From: Stramenopiles sp. TOSAG23-3
Taxonomy: Eukaryota; Sar
Direction: 5' to 3'
Assembly: GCA_900128585.1 (NCBI GenBank)
Contig: LT642476.1
Coordinates: forward strand, 1-16,823
Length of the DNA stretch: 16,823 nucleotides
Below the pieces are notes generated by a model. That model searched no databases. It was not told where the DNA came from and worked only from the letters and a program-made list of their open reading frames with translations. The number at the start of each line of letters is the position of its first letter. The stretch's first letter is position 1. This document shows, in pieces, positions 1 to 10,149 of the stretch. Position numbers and translations under genes: made by a program.

Positions 1-368
1 AACAACAAACAACGAAAAAAGAGAAGAAAGAAGAAGGCGCGAAATGACATGGACCATTTTAAATAGATAATTAGAATACTTACTATTGTACTTTTGTTTT
101 GTTAAATTTAATATTATTATATATAGAATAAAAGATAAAAGAAGAGAAAAGTCCTCCTCCTCTCCTCTCCAGCTGCTACTTTGGTATTAACGGTGGGGTA
201 CGAAGATTGAATTAGAGAGATATTAATTATACATACATGAGTTTCATTCAAGTATATCTAAATGTATTAATATTGAAAAGTATTACTGTAAGAAATGAAA
301 CTTTCCTTGTTTGTTTTTATTGTTATTGTTTTGTTTATAAAACCGACTAATAGGATAAACCCAACTGT
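1..368. other. AT-rich spacer upstream of the secreted-protein gene
   Basis: There is no coding signal in this stretch. It is very AT-rich, with a purine-rich start (about 14-36), a short CT-rich patch (about 151-172) and a T-rich segment just before the gene. A TATAAAA string at 336-342 lies only 27 nt before the ATG at 369. It could be a core promoter element only if the 5' UTR is extremely short, and in DNA this AT-rich it may be chance. Confidence 0.5.
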
Positions 369-1247
369 ATGATGATGTTATCGTTTCTCCTTGCGGGGTT
401 GCTGGTTTCAGTGCAAGGGCAACCTCCACCGATGCCAACGCTCACGTTCGGGACTACGATTAGAATTGCCGAGGCCTACCATGATTCGCCCGGTGCAACT
501 GCTGGCGACGGGTGTATTGCAGCGGAAGGACGCCTTCGATCAGGGGGCATAGTAATATCGAAAGTTATTTTTGACGGAATTAAGGGTCGAATGCGACAGA
601 CAAACGCCAGGCTTGAGCGCAAGCCAACGGAAAACGTCACAAATATAGGCAGGTGGGATCGTGCCTCGCCCCGCGAGTGGGACTTGACGACAACCGTGGG
701 GGGTAGTGTAACGTGCGCTAGTGAGCTTTTACCACCCGTGATGTGCCCCAATGGAACTCTTCCTCCCTCGTGCCCTCCCCGTTTTGGATCATGGGGTGGC
801 CTGAACCCGTTTACTTCGATCCTTGGAATGTGGTATCCAAACACGTCAAAGCTTGCATCCTCTTCAACCTACGATTTGTACCAATTCATTGATGTGCAGC
901 GCACGCTGCTCCCAAACGATGGTTGCGGAACTTCTGCATGCACCATGGAACATTGTTCCAAGTGCCGGGGGAAGGATGGCAGCAAATGCACCAAGTGCCC
1001 TTGCGAAAATTGCATCGAAGAGGTTGATGTAACACGGAATTACACCTACAAAGTGGCTAAGGAAACGCAAGCAGATGGCACCCACCAATTGCTTCAATAC
1101 CGATGGACCCAAGGCATGCCTTTTAAGAAGAACGGAGCGACCCCTGGCGTTGGACGGGATTGTTTCATCTTTGATTGGAGTCAAGATTGGACCTCAAAAG
1201 TGGAAGATGGTGACTTTGCTCCACCAAAAGGAATCAAATGTTCATAA
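369..1247 (+). CDS. Secreted Cys-rich glycoprotein of unknown family
   Basis: This is a complete 292-aa reading frame from the first of two adjacent in-frame ATGs (369, 372; a third follows at 375) to TAA. The N-terminus has a hydrophobic core at about residues 4-15 and a plausible signal-peptidase site near VQG-Q (about residue 18), so export to the secretory pathway is likely. The body has 14 cysteines, eight of them packed in residues 186-215 with spacing C-x4-C-x4-C-x2-C-x7-C-x2-C-x-C-x2-C. It has four N-glycosylation sequons (N89, N128, N158, N224) and no second membrane segment or GPI-type tail. An even Cys count fits disulfide bonding. I do not recognise the family. The cluster resembles small disulfide-rich modules such as EGF-like or metallothionein-like ones but matches none convincingly. 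Coding status rests on the frame length, the signal peptide and the compositional jump against the flanks. Confidence 0.8.
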   Translation: MMMLSFLLAGLLVSVQGQPPPMPTLTFGTTIRIAEAYHDSPGATAGDGCIAAEGRLRSGGIVISKVIFDGIKGRMRQTNARLERKPTENVTNIGRWDRASPREWDLTTTVGGSVTCASELLPPVMCPNGTLPPSCPPRFGSWGGLNPFTSILGMWYPNTSKLASSSTYDLYQFIDVQRTLLPNDGCGTSACTMEHCSKCRGKDGSKCTKCPCENCIEEVDVTRNYTYKVAKETQADGTHQLLQYRWTQGMPFKKNGATPGVGRDCFIFDWSQDWTSKVEDGDFAPPKGIKCS

Positions 1248-1368
1248 CTTCAAAACAAAATACTGGCTGTTATTTATGTTATTAAAATTTTATCTACTTT
1301 ACCTACTTTAAAATGCTGCCTCCTCCTCCCTGACTAATAATAAAAATATATATTATTATTTAGTGTAG

Positions 1369-1628
1369 TTCTTCTTCTCTTCTTCTTCTTTCTTCTTCTT
1401 CTTTCTTCTTCTTCTTCTTCTTCTTCTCTTCTTCTTCTTCTTCTTCTTCTTCTTCTTCTTCTTCTTCTTCTTCTTCTTCTTTCTTCTTCTTCTTTCTTCT
1501 TTCTTCTTCTTCTTTCTTCTTCTTCTTCTTCTTCTTTCTTCTTCTTCTTCTTTCTTCTTCTTCTTTCTTCATTCTTCTTCTTCTTCTTCGTCTCTTCTTC
1601 TTCTTCTTCTTCTTTCTTCATTCTTCTT
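1369..1628. repeat. (TTC)n / (GAA)n microsatellite
   Basis: About 260 bp consist almost only of TTC units with occasional TTTC, TC and TTCA interruptions. The longest pure run is about 1428-1481, some 18 units. It is a polypyrimidine/polypurine mirror tract of the type known to form triplex DNA (as in GAA expansions). The interruptions suggest an old, partly stabilised array. Confidence 0.95.
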
Positions 1629-1713
1629 TTTTTTTTTATCATTTTATTATTATTTATTATTGATTGTTGTATAATAATATTATATAAAATTATTAAGTCG
1701 TCTTCTAATAATA

Positions 1714-1770
1714 AAAGAAAAGAACTAAGAAGAATAAGAAGAGAAAGAAAGAAGTAAAAAAAAAAAAAAA
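1714..1770. repeat. Purine-rich (GAA-like) tract facing the TTC array
   Basis: This is a purine-rich stretch of GAAA, AAGA and AGAA units ending in a poly-A run. It lies about 85 bp after the TTC array on the same strand. The two tracts are roughly complementary, so a transcript across both could fold back on itself. Confidence 0.7.
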
Positions 1771-1988
1771 ACAATTATAAATAATTATAATAGCTATTAG
1801 ATATTATAGTCTAATAAATAATTATTGATTTTTATTATATTTATTATAATAGATACTGTATGATGTGTCTATATATATATATATTTATTTTTTTAAAATT
1901 GTTGTTGTTGTTGTTTTTTTGTTTTGTTGTTGTGTTTTTGATTTTTTTATTGATGATTTTTGAAAAACAATGTTTAAAAAATAGGAAC

Positions 1989-4900
1989 ATGAAAGACATT
2001 GAAATGGGAAAGGGATTTATTGATTTAAATATGCAGGTAAGTGTTCCAGGGGAACGGAAACAAGAGTTCGGCTATTGGGCTATTGAATTGCATTTAATTG
2101 TTTAGGGGCATATATCTGTTTCTTTGAAAGTTGCACCTTTGGTTGCCGAGCCAAGCCCGTCCTTGCACTTCGATCGTGGCCAACAGCGACAACTAGGTTG
2201 GAACATGTCGAACGTCCCATGGCCCACATTCCTGGAATTGGCGTCCCTGAGCGGTAAAGCGCTTGAAGACGGTCTCGAGCGTATATCTGTGAGGCAGCAC
2301 CCGATCGCAGCACGGTTCATCGCGTCGTCTTCAAAATCAAACGAAGAACTCGTCAAGACGCTATCGACGTTTTCGAACAACCTGGTCAACCTTCAGGGAA
2401 GCCCGGAAGAGCTTGGGGTCCGCCTGCTGTACCACGTCTGGAAACAGCTTTGCTTTTGCCGCCGGTATGGGGTTTTGAAGATGGCAAGCAGCATACTCAT
2501 GATTGACACGTTGAAGCACTTGAGGGGGGTGCGGGAGCGGTGCAAGGCCCGGGCAAGCCCCGACCTCGGCGTGTCCTCGGTTGGACCGGACGGGGGAGTC
2601 CTCAAAGTGTCCTTGCTACTTTTGAAGGTCGTCTTGGGGGGCGAGCATCACTCGCCAAAGCTCTTTTTGAACCACGTCCAGGAACTCTTTGATTTTTTGC
2701 AGTGGGCCGATAACGTCGATGCCGAAAGCGGAAAAGAGCTGTCCGGTATTTTGTACCTGTCCCGGCACATCCACGGAGACGTACTGCACCATGTCGACGG
2801 TTTTGATGCGCTGTTTGAATCGTCTGCCGCGCTCGAGCGGCTACGGTCACCGGACGCCGCCGCGCTACAAAAAGAAGCCCGAAGACTGTCGTGGGCAACG
2901 ATCGATACCGATTACGAGAATAGCGTGAACATGTTCGAACCGCCGTCTTGGCCCACGGGAATATTCGGCATGGAGACTGGTATTGACGTCCAGATACATT
3001 CCGTTGCCTCCTGCGTGGGAGTGCCCGTGAAGGCGTCCGTGAGGGAGAAGGAGCCGGGGACGCCGTCGCAATTGAAAGGTTACCTAGTCAATCGGAAAGC
3101 GGCGAAAAGCAGCTTTGCAAAATCTGTCGAAGCGTTCCCGTTCGAAATTATGGGGCGCGTGAAAATGCACCAAAGCAAGGAAGAGGTGAAAGAGAAGAAA
3201 AAAACCGAGTATGAGCAATGGGCATGCCCGGCTTGCACGTACCGAAACAAAGGGGGCGCGGAGACCTGCCAGACCTGTGGCACCAAGTCGCCGCCGAGGA
3301 CAAAATTGGCACAAAAGGGTCGAAACCCGCACGCATTTCATGCATGGATACAAAAGGACGGGAAGACGCTGTTGGGGTGGTTTGGAAACGCTTCGAGGAA
3401 GGAGCAGCGCTGGGTGGGGAAAGTGGTCCAGATAGAGCGCAAAAAGATCGATTTCTTTGTAAGCAAAGACATTGACCGGAAACAGACCTACTCCATCGTT
3501 GACTTTCCAACGTGCCACTCGTCTGGAGGTACGGGGCAGACTGTCGCGCTCGTCGCAGAGGACACCCTGCATTTTTCGGACGGGGATCCGTTCACTTTGC
3601 AATGTTCGATCATGTATGACAGCGCCAAGGCTTCCAATGGTCAAGATCAAGCACTGGTCTCCAATGGGGTGTACGAAATAGGAGTGTCGGGCGACCATCA
3701 GTTGTACGCCCGGTATGGCCCAGACACCATCGCGGCAGAAGCGAATGCCCTCGGCAGTGACAAACACCTCTGGCACCAAGTAACATTTACATGCAACGGG
3801 GCAACATTGTCCTTGTACGTGGATGGGCAGTTGGTAGGGGGCGGAGCTGGCTCTAGTAATCCGAACCAAAGCTGTGTCCCTTCCCAGTTTACCATAGGGT
3901 CGAAACTTGGCCCAGGCAAAATACTCACGAATGCCTACCGTGGCTTAGTGTGCGGGGTGAGAGTGTGGAAGTTGGCCCTGACCTCTGCCCAAGTGTTTGG
4001 TATGGCCTCTGGAAAAATAAACGCAGCGTCCATGAACGGGGTTAATGGGATGATGCTGGCACACTGGCCATTGCTTGACGACGGGACCCGGGCGTCGTTT
4101 CTTTTGGACAGATCAGGCTATGGCCGCCACCTGTCGGCAGCCCAGTCACTGAAGGGCGAAGGCAACGTCGATGCTGGATTTTTTTCACCGTCTATGCGAA
4201 CGGGTGCAGGGTTGAACTTGACCTCGGGAAACCTAGCTCACTTCGTGTCTTCGTGCGGGGAATTCGTCTTAGCGGGTGGTACTGTGGTGGTAGAGAACCG
4301 TAAGATATGTTTGGGCGGCGACAGCAAAGCTGGCGGATTGCACAATCCCGGAGCGATTTGGACTCGGAAAAAGTTACACGTGACAAAAAGCTTAACAGTT
4401 GCCATGTCAATGAAACCGGTCAATACAACGTCTTCCGGAAAACTGGCTGTTTCTATTGCGCTTCAGGCAGGTTCGTGGTGGGATATTGAACCCCTGGTGC
4501 ACGTGGTCAGTCCCATAGGTTTGAAGGTAAACGATACTCCTCCAGTCGCGCCGCAGAACCGATCGCCCCCGTTGCAGCCACCGTCAAATGATCCTCCCCC
4601 CAGCGATGAAGCCATCGCAAATTTTTTGGCATTTTCAGGCGGTGCAGCTTCTCAAAGCGACGCGGTGGCATTTCTGAAGGCCGGGAACAACTCCGTGGAC
4701 CAAGCCATATCGTTGTATTTTGATAAATCCCAGCGGGCACGGATATTGAGCGATTCCGCTGCTGCACAAACGACCAGCATTGCCACACTGACCGCCGCCA
4801 AATCAAATACGCTACCGACGCGACCAGCAACAATTTCAGGCGACCGTGGAAAATTTCGCAGAAAACCCAAAGGACTGTACATCGATGTCATCGAACAAAG

Positions 4901-7900
4901 TTCACACGACAACGGTGGGAAAATAGTCAGAACAATGTCGTTTGTTTTGCGTTTATCGAATTATCAAGGGGAAACAAAACGTGTAGCAGAAGTATCCCGG
5001 GTCTTAAAAAAGGGTTCGTGCCTGAAGATTGCCTACGACTGGGATAGTAAAACCCTGTCCATTCTCCAGTACGCTCGTGAAAACCCAATTGATGTTGTGA
5101 CGTCTTTAAAGATTCATTACGACATTGGAAAAGCGATAGGGGCGGACAACAACCAGCTGTGGGTGGGGATAGGCTCGCCGGGCAACGCCAACGATGGTCC
5201 CCAAAGCGATCCCAGCATCGGCAGCGAGAGCGTTGAGTTGGATTCGTTAGTAATCGATTGCTCTGATACCGAAGTAGGGAACGGTTCGGCCCCTGAGAAT
5301 GCGTTTGACTACACCGATAGCGACAGCGAAGACTACTTTCCAAAAGATAGCGCAGCCGCTAGCGATGGAGAATCGAAAGCCCCGGATGCCACCAAACCCT
5401 CAACGACAGTCAAACCGGTTGGAAATGCAGTCAGCCCAGACGAGGAAGTCAAGTTGAGCAGTTTCATGAGCGTTACCCAAGTCCACGACCGCCAACTGGC
5501 CTTGCGCTGGTTGCGGGGCCACAAAGGCAACAATGACGATGCTGTCATGGCATATTTTACAAACCCGAACAATGTACCGCCTGTTCCGTTGGCTCCACTG
5601 CAAGGTGTGGTAATCGGAGAAACGAAAACGGTCACTCCAACGAGTGCTCAGACGCCTCTGGTGGCAGCACAAGAGGCCGACAACAAACCAAGCAAGGAAA
5701 ATGAAGAGCGCTTAAAACGCCAGGGCGAAACCCTGGATAAAATTCTGGCGCAAAAGATGGCTGAAAGTACCGACAAAACAAGTACTTTGTTGGGCATGAA
5801 TGAGGTGTGGGACACAACGATCGGGGCGCTATCGTTTCGGAAAGGTGCGTTGCAAAACATTGAAATCGTTCAGGGTTTCTCTGCCAAAAATAATTTTAAT
5901 ATATATGCATATAGTACAATGTGGAAGAACGCTGGGCTTGCGGCAGAGCGTCGCTGGTACCTCGAGGGTTGGTGGAGAGACGATCGCTCTAGAAACCGAA
6001 ATCATGTGATGTTCAAGTTTGATGCTGAAACTAAAAACGTCGACGGACTTTTGTTTCGAGGGGACAACATTATCGAATGGAAAGGCACGAGACAGGAAAA
6101 TTCAACACTGTTTCGAAACAGTTGCAAAGATAGCACTGGGTACTGTGGCCTGGTGAATGGAAAAGATAGCCTTACAAACATATGTTTTCAGAATTCTCTG
6201 TTGCAATCTTTGTTCATGGCCCCAAAATTCAGGGTAAAACTACTATCGCTTCCTTTTCAAACGAAAAGCCTGAACGAAGCGGACCAAGTTATTAGTGGTT
6301 TGGCGAAGCTGTATTCCGAATTGCTTGCGGCCGATAAACCGCACGTAGCCTCTCATAATTTCCAACGCGCCCTTCCTTCGTCATCGTTCGGGAGCGGCAG
6401 GCAGCAAGACGTGTCAGAGTTCTGGGACTACCTGGCAAATCAATTTTCCTTGTCAGACCCTTCGTACCAGATCAAGACGGCGGATGGGAACTTGGAAGGC
6501 ATTGCTCAAAATATGTTCGGTTGTTTGACACAGACCAGTATGGAGTGCAAAACGTGTGGCTCGAAGAAGACAGGAAAAGTAGAGCCGTACCTGGGGTTGC
6601 CCCTCTCGTTTCCAACACGCTTCAAAGCGATAACACATTTGAAAGTTGTTAGCGGGAGAGGAACAGATGTCCGGTGCCCCGACGGATACGAGCGTCTTGG
6701 GAACAGCCTCAATAATGGTAGGGAAGACGCTCCCTACATTTTTCTGTGTATAAAACGGGACCCAATGTCCACCGAAGAGCCCATCTCCGACATCACGGTG
6801 TTGCACTGTGCATCGACGGCAATACAGCCGACAATGCTTGGGTGGACCATTCTAGATGGCAATTTAAATGTCGGTGGTCGTTCCACGGCGGATCGCGTAT
6901 ATCTGGCTTACAAGCGGGGAGACGGTTCCCCTATAACAAACATTGATATCCTGTGCGGAAAAGAAACCCATGTAAAGGAAGGGTACAGCAAAATTGAAAA
7001 GGATTTAAACCGGGGAGAGAAGGACCCCGTTTTCCTTTGTTACTTGCAAGACCTTCCCATTCGCGACGTGGTTCTCAGCGACCGTGGACTGTCAGGGTAC
7101 ACATTTATCGACAGACCCCTGAACCCTTCGAGTGAGAAAGACCTATTTTTCCTTCACACGGACCAGGGAAACGATGCCCCTATCACCAGCATCGAACTTG
7201 TAGATAAAGAAGCCTTGGCAGGCTTAAGGGCGGGCGAGCTAAAGGTGCTGTCTGCGGATTTGAACAACAAGGGGAAAGTGCTCATCGCTCGACGTGGGAA
7301 TGGTTGCCCGCTGACAGATATCCACGTATTCCGTGCCCCACATAGCCGCCCTCGCCACGGGTATAATGAATACATTGACCTGATCGAACCGTCAACTGAA
7401 TGGCCTCAACGCTTGAACGGAGAATGGCTATCGCCAAGCACTTCACGCCTGGAGCGAGACCTGGCAAGAAGAAAAATTCAGTTCAAGGCTGGAAGAATGA
7501 TTTCTAACGCTGTACGATTGCAGGGGACTTTCTCTGGAAACGGTGGCGGCGTTATCGAAGGGGCAATGGTATGTTTGCAAGATGGAATCTATCAATCTAT
7601 GTGCACCGTTAAAGGGGTAAATTACAAAGTTGAATCGTTCATAACGGTTCGAACATCTGACAATTTTGAAACCATTGCCGTTGGGGGAGGAATGCTACTC
7701 AATAATATTCCAGGGAAACGGTCCGGGGCAGAACCCTCGCGAAAAGGGTTCATAACCCATGTCATTGCCATAGAAGACAAAGAAAAGGCGCCCGAAGGTT
7801 TTGAAGTGGTAGAATGGTGCGTGAATTCGTCCCTTGATGCCGCGGACTTGAATCGCAACACAGCGGCCAGTAAAAAAGTATTTTTGGCTTTCAAAAGGGA

Positions 7901-9692
7901 TACGGGTGCGCTTCCCATTACTGACATTTCTGTTGTATGGGAGTTTGAAACGATAACCACTGGAAACTTTGAGACTGTGCTCGACTTTGAAGGGAAAAGT
8001 TGCAATTTGAACGAGGGAAGCAGCAGCTCGGCTCTGTTTCTGTGCGTCAAGCGTGCGCCAAGTGTGGGAAACGTAAGTCGCGGTTTGGTCGATATTGCGG
8101 TCTTGCGCGTAGGCGGGGTTTCGTCGGCGAAAGTGCCGGATAAATTCGAAAAGGTGGAGAAATCTGCTGGGAACATGCGGCACACTGCTGACTTAAACGT
8201 TGGTAATAAAGAAGAGCATCGATTGTATTTATGCAAATGCGTAGGTGAAGAACCAGCACAGCCGGTCGATCATGTAGTAAACGGTGTGTACGACACCGAA
8301 GGGGTTTTTGACAGAATAGAGTTAAATGCTATTCTTGTTGCTGATGGGTATCTTGTAAACGGTAAATTTGACATGAACAAGTATGACCAGAACAGGGTGG
8401 AGGGTTCAATGAGAGGGTTTCTTCTTCCAGACGAAAAGCAAAAGACAAGCGATACAAAGCACTTGCGGGACGGGCAGAAAAAATCCGAAACGTGCAAGAA
8501 GTGGGTCCTTGTCGGTTCTTGGAAAGATTCTAGCCACACCACCGATCAACCGTTTGTTCTGAATTTTTTGAACCCATACAGCACTTGCTCGGGGTCGTAC
8601 AGCGATGGCAAAGACACTTACAAGTGGGACTTTGTAAAGGATGACTTTGTTCAAATTGCTTTTAAGCATGACTACAGGTGCAATATGCGGAACGGCGTCG
8701 TAGATTTTGGAAAGCGTTGCTTTCGCCATGATATTTCACAAATGGTCATGGACTTTTTTTCTCCGACGGTAATTCCCGGTCTTGACTGTGAAACATGCGA
8801 GAAGCGCACTACGCATACGAGTCGCCTCCATTGTACAAAAAGCCCAGATCACCTGATGCTCACGGTCAAACGTATGTCCTTTGATTGGCGCACAAACAAG
8901 AACATTAAAAGCCTAATGGATGCGCATTTTAGCATCACCGTTACCATTCCGCGCATCTCTTCCGGGAGCCCAAGTAAATCGATTGCTTCCGAAGACAACA
9001 TGCCCCGTACCTACGGCCTATTCGCGGTGATTGTACATTCGGGAAAAACGTCCAATTCAGGGCACTATTACTGTTACGCCAGGTCTGCGCACGCGGAAGA
9101 TCTGCACAAACCGGACTCCAGCCAGTCTCCATGGATAAAATTTAATGATATGAGGGTAGAATTTGTAGAAGGTGGATTTAATGCTATGAGAAAGACCATC
9201 CGGGAATCCGTGAGTGCCAATGCTTATATACTCTTGTACACTCGTTTACTGGATCCCAAACTGGCCGCAAACTCATCGGCCCTGCCGGGAGAAATACCAG
9301 TGTCGTCCCCAAAAGCCATTAGTGCAGAGCACGTTGCCATAGAAAACGATAGCGATGATGACGAAGAAGCTCTCTTGGCCATGGCGCTTGCGATGTCAAA
9401 TCAAGCTGCATCCCCTGGACCAGGTGCACCAGACGCCGACAACCAGTCGCCGGCGAATGCCGGCGTCGAAACACAGATCGATGATGACGGCAGTGAAGGC
9501 GCGCCACGGTCAGTGGGGCTTGGGCCTTTGCCCGAATGGTATCAGGGCATTGAGAAAGACAATAATATGTTCTGGGCGAATAACGCGTCCAGCACTGACC
9601 AAAGCTGGTCAACCATAATGTCTATGGTTGCCAACTTGGAATGGAGCGAATCAAACGAAAAGGGAAAGGTTCATAGAGTGCATAACGTCTGA
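1989..9692 (+). CDS. Giant ubiquitin-specific protease (USP) with RanBP2 zinc finger, LamG, UBA, MABP repeats and UIM; two exons
   Basis: A cysteine deubiquitinase of about 2544 aa: exon 1 1989-2036, intron 2037-2105, exon 2 2106-9692. Without the splice the first ATG would be 2205. Order (spliced numbering, approximate): unknown helical region 40-350; RanBP2-type zinc finger W388, C390/C393/C404/C407; LamG-like jelly roll 495-690; possible L-type lectin-like segments 715-818 and 933-1070; UBA-like 850-890 and 1129-1171; W-module about 1297-1345; USP half 1 from 1357 with catalytic C1376, a QQD box (6402-6410) and C1497/C1500; MABP-type repeats about 1525-2074; second W-module; USP half 2 with C2244/C2247, H2336 (GHYYCY) and N2363; acidic UIM about 2430-2450. 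The Cys, His and Asn of the triad are present, so activity is plausible. It probably cleaves ubiquitin chains bound by its own UBA, UIM and zinc-finger modules. There is no signal peptide or membrane segment, so it should be cytosolic or nuclear. USP class is certain; substrate and pathway are not. Confidence 0.9.
2037..2105 (+). other. Spliceosomal intron (69 nt, phase 0)
   Basis: The donor reads CAG|GTAAGT, a perfect consensus. The acceptor ends TTTAATTGTTTAG after a T-rich stretch. Removing it joins the frame that starts at ATG 1989 (MKDIEMGKGF...) to the long downstream frame without a shift. If retained, the TAG at the acceptor itself is an in-frame stop. The ATG at 1989 has A at -3. This is the only intron I can support in the window. 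Confidence 0.8.
6630..8280 (+). other. MABP-type beta-prism repeats inserted in the USP fingers
   Basis: Eight recognisable repeat units of about 40-65 residues each end in a P-[IL]-[ST]-[DN]-[IV]-like strand (for example PISDITVL, PITNIDIL, PITDISVV). Most also contain a Y/F-x2-[IVL] turn, an L-N-x-G/N core and a [VIL]-[FY]-L-[CA]-x-K-R strand. This is the signature of MABP (MVB12-associated beta-prism) sheets, a fold built from three such repeats. Units 1-5 lie at about 6630-7332 and units 6-8 at about 7749-8280, with a separate beta-rich stretch between them. In known proteins MABP domains bind acidic membranes (ESCRT-I MVB12) or accompany DENN domains; a membrane or ESCRT link here is inference only. 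Confidence 0.8.
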
Positions 9693-9867
9693 ACACTTTA
9701 CAATAGGGGTAAATTACAACCTCTTGTGTTTATAAGATAATTGATAATAATCGACCTTTAAATCCGATCAAGAAAACAAATCAGCAGGCAGTAAGTGGCA
9801 TGTGAAGAAAGTATTAAAAATTTAAAAAACTAATGATATATGGTATGTTTAATATCATAAAAAAAAC

Positions 9868-10041
9868 AACAAGAAAATTGGCTGTATATTTAAGTTAAAT
9901 TTAGCTTCCTCATACCCTAAACCGAAACGAAAAATTGGCTGTTATTTAAGTTGTATCAGTATCTCATAATTAAAAACTTAAAAACAAGAAAATTGGCTGT
10001 TATATTTATAAGTAATTAAATTTAGCTTCCTCATACCCTAA
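9868..10041. repeat. Diverged direct repeats ending in CCCTAA
   Basis: Two near-identical units, 9868-9920 (53 bp) and 9983-10041 (59 bp), share AACAAGAAAATTGGCTGT at one end and TTTAGCTTCCTCATACCCTA at the other. They differ by small AT indels in the middle. A third, partial copy at 9929-9952 keeps AAAAATTGGCTGTTATTTAA. Each full unit ends in CCCTAA, followed by a degenerate second telomere-like unit (ACC or TCCTAA). Confidence 0.9.
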
Positions 10042-10143
10042 TCCTAAAATTTGATTAAAACTTTAGTGACAAAAACAAATCACATTGATACAATCAAAAT
10101 ATTTTATTTAAAAAACACAAATATTATTATAGTACATTTTATA

Positions 10144-10149
10144 TTTATT
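10144..10149 (-). terminator. Possible poly(A) signal of the kinesin gene
   Basis: AATAAA on the minus strand, 44 nt after the kinesin TGA. The position suits a polyadenylation signal, but the AT-rich context makes chance matches common. Confidence 0.4.

Larger units (their letters stand above)
1248..1988. other. AT-rich spacer with microsatellites
   Basis: This is non-coding spacer between two same-strand genes. It begins with a short 3' flank that has ATTAAA at 1281-1286 and AATAAA at 1339-1344 as possible poly(A) signals for the upstream gene. A long TTC tract, a purine tract and T-rich DNA follow, leading to the first exon of the protease gene. Long reading frames on either strand here are repeat translations (poly-E/K/R) and not genes. 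Confidence 0.7.

Noticed and set aside
1334-1774. Minus-strand reading frame rich in Glu, Arg and Lys
   Set aside because: It is a translation of the TTC/GAA microsatellite; no domain and no complex sequence.
1860-2105. Plus-strand frame starting at 1860 as a separate 81-aa gene
   Set aside because: Its start is T-rich spacer, and its end runs through the GTAAGT...TTTAG intron. Only the part from 1989 makes sense, as exon 1 of the protease.
3084-3869. 261-aa minus-strand frame inside the protease gene
   Set aside because: It is a shadow of the coding strand; no recognisable domain, while the plus frame has a zinc finger and LamG here.
7622-8236. 204-aa minus-strand frame
   Set aside because: It lies antisense to the MABP repeats and has no domain features; a shadow frame.
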